Origin: Tetrahymena thermophila SB210
Lineage: Eukaryota > Ciliophora > Oligohymenophorea > Hymenostomatida > Tetrahymenidae
Assembly (NCBI RefSeq): GCF_000189635.1
Contig: NW_002476542.1
Location: 363,335 to 427,334, forward strand
DNA length: 64,000 nucleotides
Direction of reading: 5' to 3'
Numbering within the stretch: position 1 is the first letter of the stretch; every line of letters starts with the position of its first letter. A program made the translations under genes and the position numbers. The notes below the pieces were generated by a model. It was not told the DNA's origin and did no database searches. It was given only the letters and a program-made list of their open reading frames with translations. Positions 61,988 through 64,000 of this stretch are shown here, piece after piece.

Positions 61988-64000
61988 ATGAATAAAATTA
62001 AAATTGCATTTTTTATCATTTATTTGATGCTAATTTTTTTACCTTTTTGCTATTAATAAGTATATCCTTTTGATGATAAAGTGAGTATTAACTCAATAAA
62101 TATAAATTAATCATAGCCACAATAAACAGTTAGTTATACTCTGAATTGCTCTAATCCTAAAATTTTGATTGCAAATACTGCTTTAGATTTCCCTACTAGC
62201 TAAAAAGGATTTTAAATAAAATATAGCATTTCAAACGATAATAAATAAGTATAATTTGAATCAAATATTCAAAATACTCAGAATTATTAGGTTTCTTTTT
62301 AATATGCTCAAATATGTATTGATACTTTTTTTGTTTAAGTAGTGGAGATTTAACAGAGTATAAATTTTTAAAATAATATATTTGTGTACACTTATCCATA
62401 TATAAATGCAAAACCTAATATGAGAGTATTTGCTTATTTAATTGGATATTAATATAAGGACTGCTATTCAACTTAAAGTATAGTACTTTAAAAATCTACA
62501 GCAAATTAAGGATCTTTTACATTTGAGTTTTTCACAACTAGTAAAGATGACATTTCTTATTTGAAAGTTAATTTTGTTTTTTATGAATAAGATATAAATA
62601 CAAACAATGATCCATATTATTATTTATAATAAATTGATGATAATTAATACAAATAAATTTCAGATTCTGATAACCCATTGGTCAATAGTGGTAATTAATA
62701 AAAATAATCTACTTATCAATTGGAAACTAATAAAAATATTAGTTTTATTATGATTGGTCTTACTGGATATATTTTAGGTTAAAAATCAAACACGGTTAAT
62801 TTAGAGCTAAGTTAAAGTTAAAACAGTCTACCTACAAATATTATCTTGATTTACTCAAAACAAGGTGATCCTATTGTATATGGCTACACAAGTTCAATTC
62901 TTTTTTTTCAAATGAAATAATGTGATAATAATAAAATAAACTTTAATGATACTTGTGTTGATTAATGTCCTTCAGGTTATTTTTAATTATCAGATTCATA
63001 AAGGCAAATTCTCACTTGTCAAATATGTGATATATCTTGTAAAACATGTGATAAAGCTACTGAATGCTTAACTTGCAATGATAATTATCCTTACTATTTA
63101 TCTGATAAAAAAATATGCAAGTAAGATTATCCTACAAAATATGTTTGCAGTGAATAAAAACCTGATTATTTAATAGCTAAATAAAATTGTGTAAAGTGTG
63201 ATAATTGTTTAGATTGCAATTCATTATAATCATGCTGCAATTACAACGATATCAATAGCTATATTTAATTTTCAAACAATAATTGTGAGTGTAAAGATAA
63301 ATTAACTATGACGATCGATTTACAAAAATAAAAATGCTCCTGCAACGATTTAACAAAAATGAAAATCAACGATTAATAAAATAGTTGTATTTGCTAAGAT
63401 AGCTAAACTATGATATTAAATTTAGACAAATCTTCATGTGACTGTAAAGATACTACAACCATGAAATTTTATTAAAATAAATGTGTATGTTTGGATGAAA
63501 TCAATATGATTTTTTAAGAAGATAAATGCGATTGCATGCCCAGCATGTTTTTCAATGTAACAAGCTCTAAATGTGAATGTAGAGATAAAAATGTTATGTA
63601 ATATGTTTTATCATAAAAAGGCTGTGATTGTCCTCAAAACTCTATATTAGTCAATGATAAATGCATTTGTTAGGATAGATCGTATTACATGGATTAGTAT
63701 CTAAAGAAATGCATTTAAAATCCATAAATTGCTAATTGCGAAATACCGAATGAACAACTTCCTCAATGCTTAAAATGCTATTAGGGTTACAAATTAGTAA
63801 ATGGTATTTGTAAATTCTGTGGAAAGTAAATTAAAAATTATGATCTTACAAATTAAATATAAAATTCCCTTTTTTATAAATAAATTTCGTTAATATTTTT
63901 GAAGAATATTTATCTTAATTAAAATTCTTTAATAGTGGAAAATTCTTTGATGATGTCACAAATGACTGCACATAAAGTTGCATCTAATATTGTTATTTTT
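61988..64000 (+). CDS. Secreted or membrane Cys-rich repeat protein, 5' part
   Basis: Starts with a signal peptide (MNKIKIAFFIIYLMLIFLPF). A beta-rich, Cys-poor domain of about 300 residues follows. Next is a furin-like/growth-factor-receptor type Cys cluster (CDNNKINFNDTCVDQCPSGY, CQICDISCKTCDKATECLTC). Then comes a run of short repeats of about 20-25 residues of the form C-x-C-x-D-x(3-4)-M (CKDKLTMTID, CKDTTTMKFY, CLDEINMIFQ, CRDKNVMQYV). A 110-nt GT-AG intron at 63826-63935 joins CKFCG to NGKFFDDVTNDCTQSC. The frame is open to the right edge, so the C-terminus is not seen. Similar ciliate proteins often end in one or more membrane segments. It is probably a cell-surface or secreted protein; no specific function is claimed. 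Confidence 0.75.

Noticed and set aside
1-64000. Telomere repeats or chromosome-breakage sequence
   Set aside because: I saw no run of CCCCAA or GGGGTT and no match to the Tetrahymena breakage 15-mer. AAACCAAC-like words are too short to count.

Overview
The window is macronuclear-type DNA of an oligohymenophorean ciliate, most likely Tetrahymena or a close relative. It is extremely AT-rich. Long reading frames appear only when TAA and TAG are read as glutamine and TGA is the sole stop. Introns are short, AT-rich and GT-AG, and the recognisable genes align with families known from Tetrahymena. I saw no telomere repeat, no chromosome-breakage 15-mer, no tRNA and no rRNA.

Region 1 (1-34150) is an array of one multigene family, all on the minus strand. 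The members encode membrane proteins of about 725 residues with two transmembrane segments, a Cys-bearing ectodomain and a long cytosolic tail, in two sequence classes. Type 1 copies: 561-2902, 6530-7460, 11780-12285, 13832-16164, 23200-25460, 31810-34150. Type 2 copies: about 1-430 (fragment), 3740-5450, 8672-10999, 13430-13690 (fragment), 16981-17950, 19998-22332, 28689-31008. Only three look intact (561-2902, 8672-10999, 13832-16164). The rest are truncated, internally deleted or frameshifted. Segmental duplication, a Tc1/mariner remnant and a MITE-like insertion shape the array. I do not recognise the family.

Region 2 (36153-48284) holds single-copy genes: a GPI-anchored Cys-rich surface protein of the immobilisation-antigen type (minus), a 13- or 14-exon condensin CAP-H/Barren kleisin gene (plus), and the UFM1-activating E1 enzyme UBA5 (minus, five exons). 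The CAP-H and UBA5 exon phases close exactly over the whole chain.

Region 3 (49750-61000) is a head-to-tail triplication of about 3.9 kb. Each unit has one intron-less gene of 829-857 codons encoding a drug/metabolite-transporter-fold protein resembling SLC35F6, fused to a Gln/Asn-rich cytosolic tail that carries an internally duplicated helical domain. Region 4 (61988 to the right edge) is the start of a secreted or membrane Cys-rich protein with short C-x-C repeats.

The window shows no single operon-like system. The most notable structures are the two-class receptor-like array and the SLC35F6-like triplication, whose membrane core and tail are conserved while two loops vary strongly.
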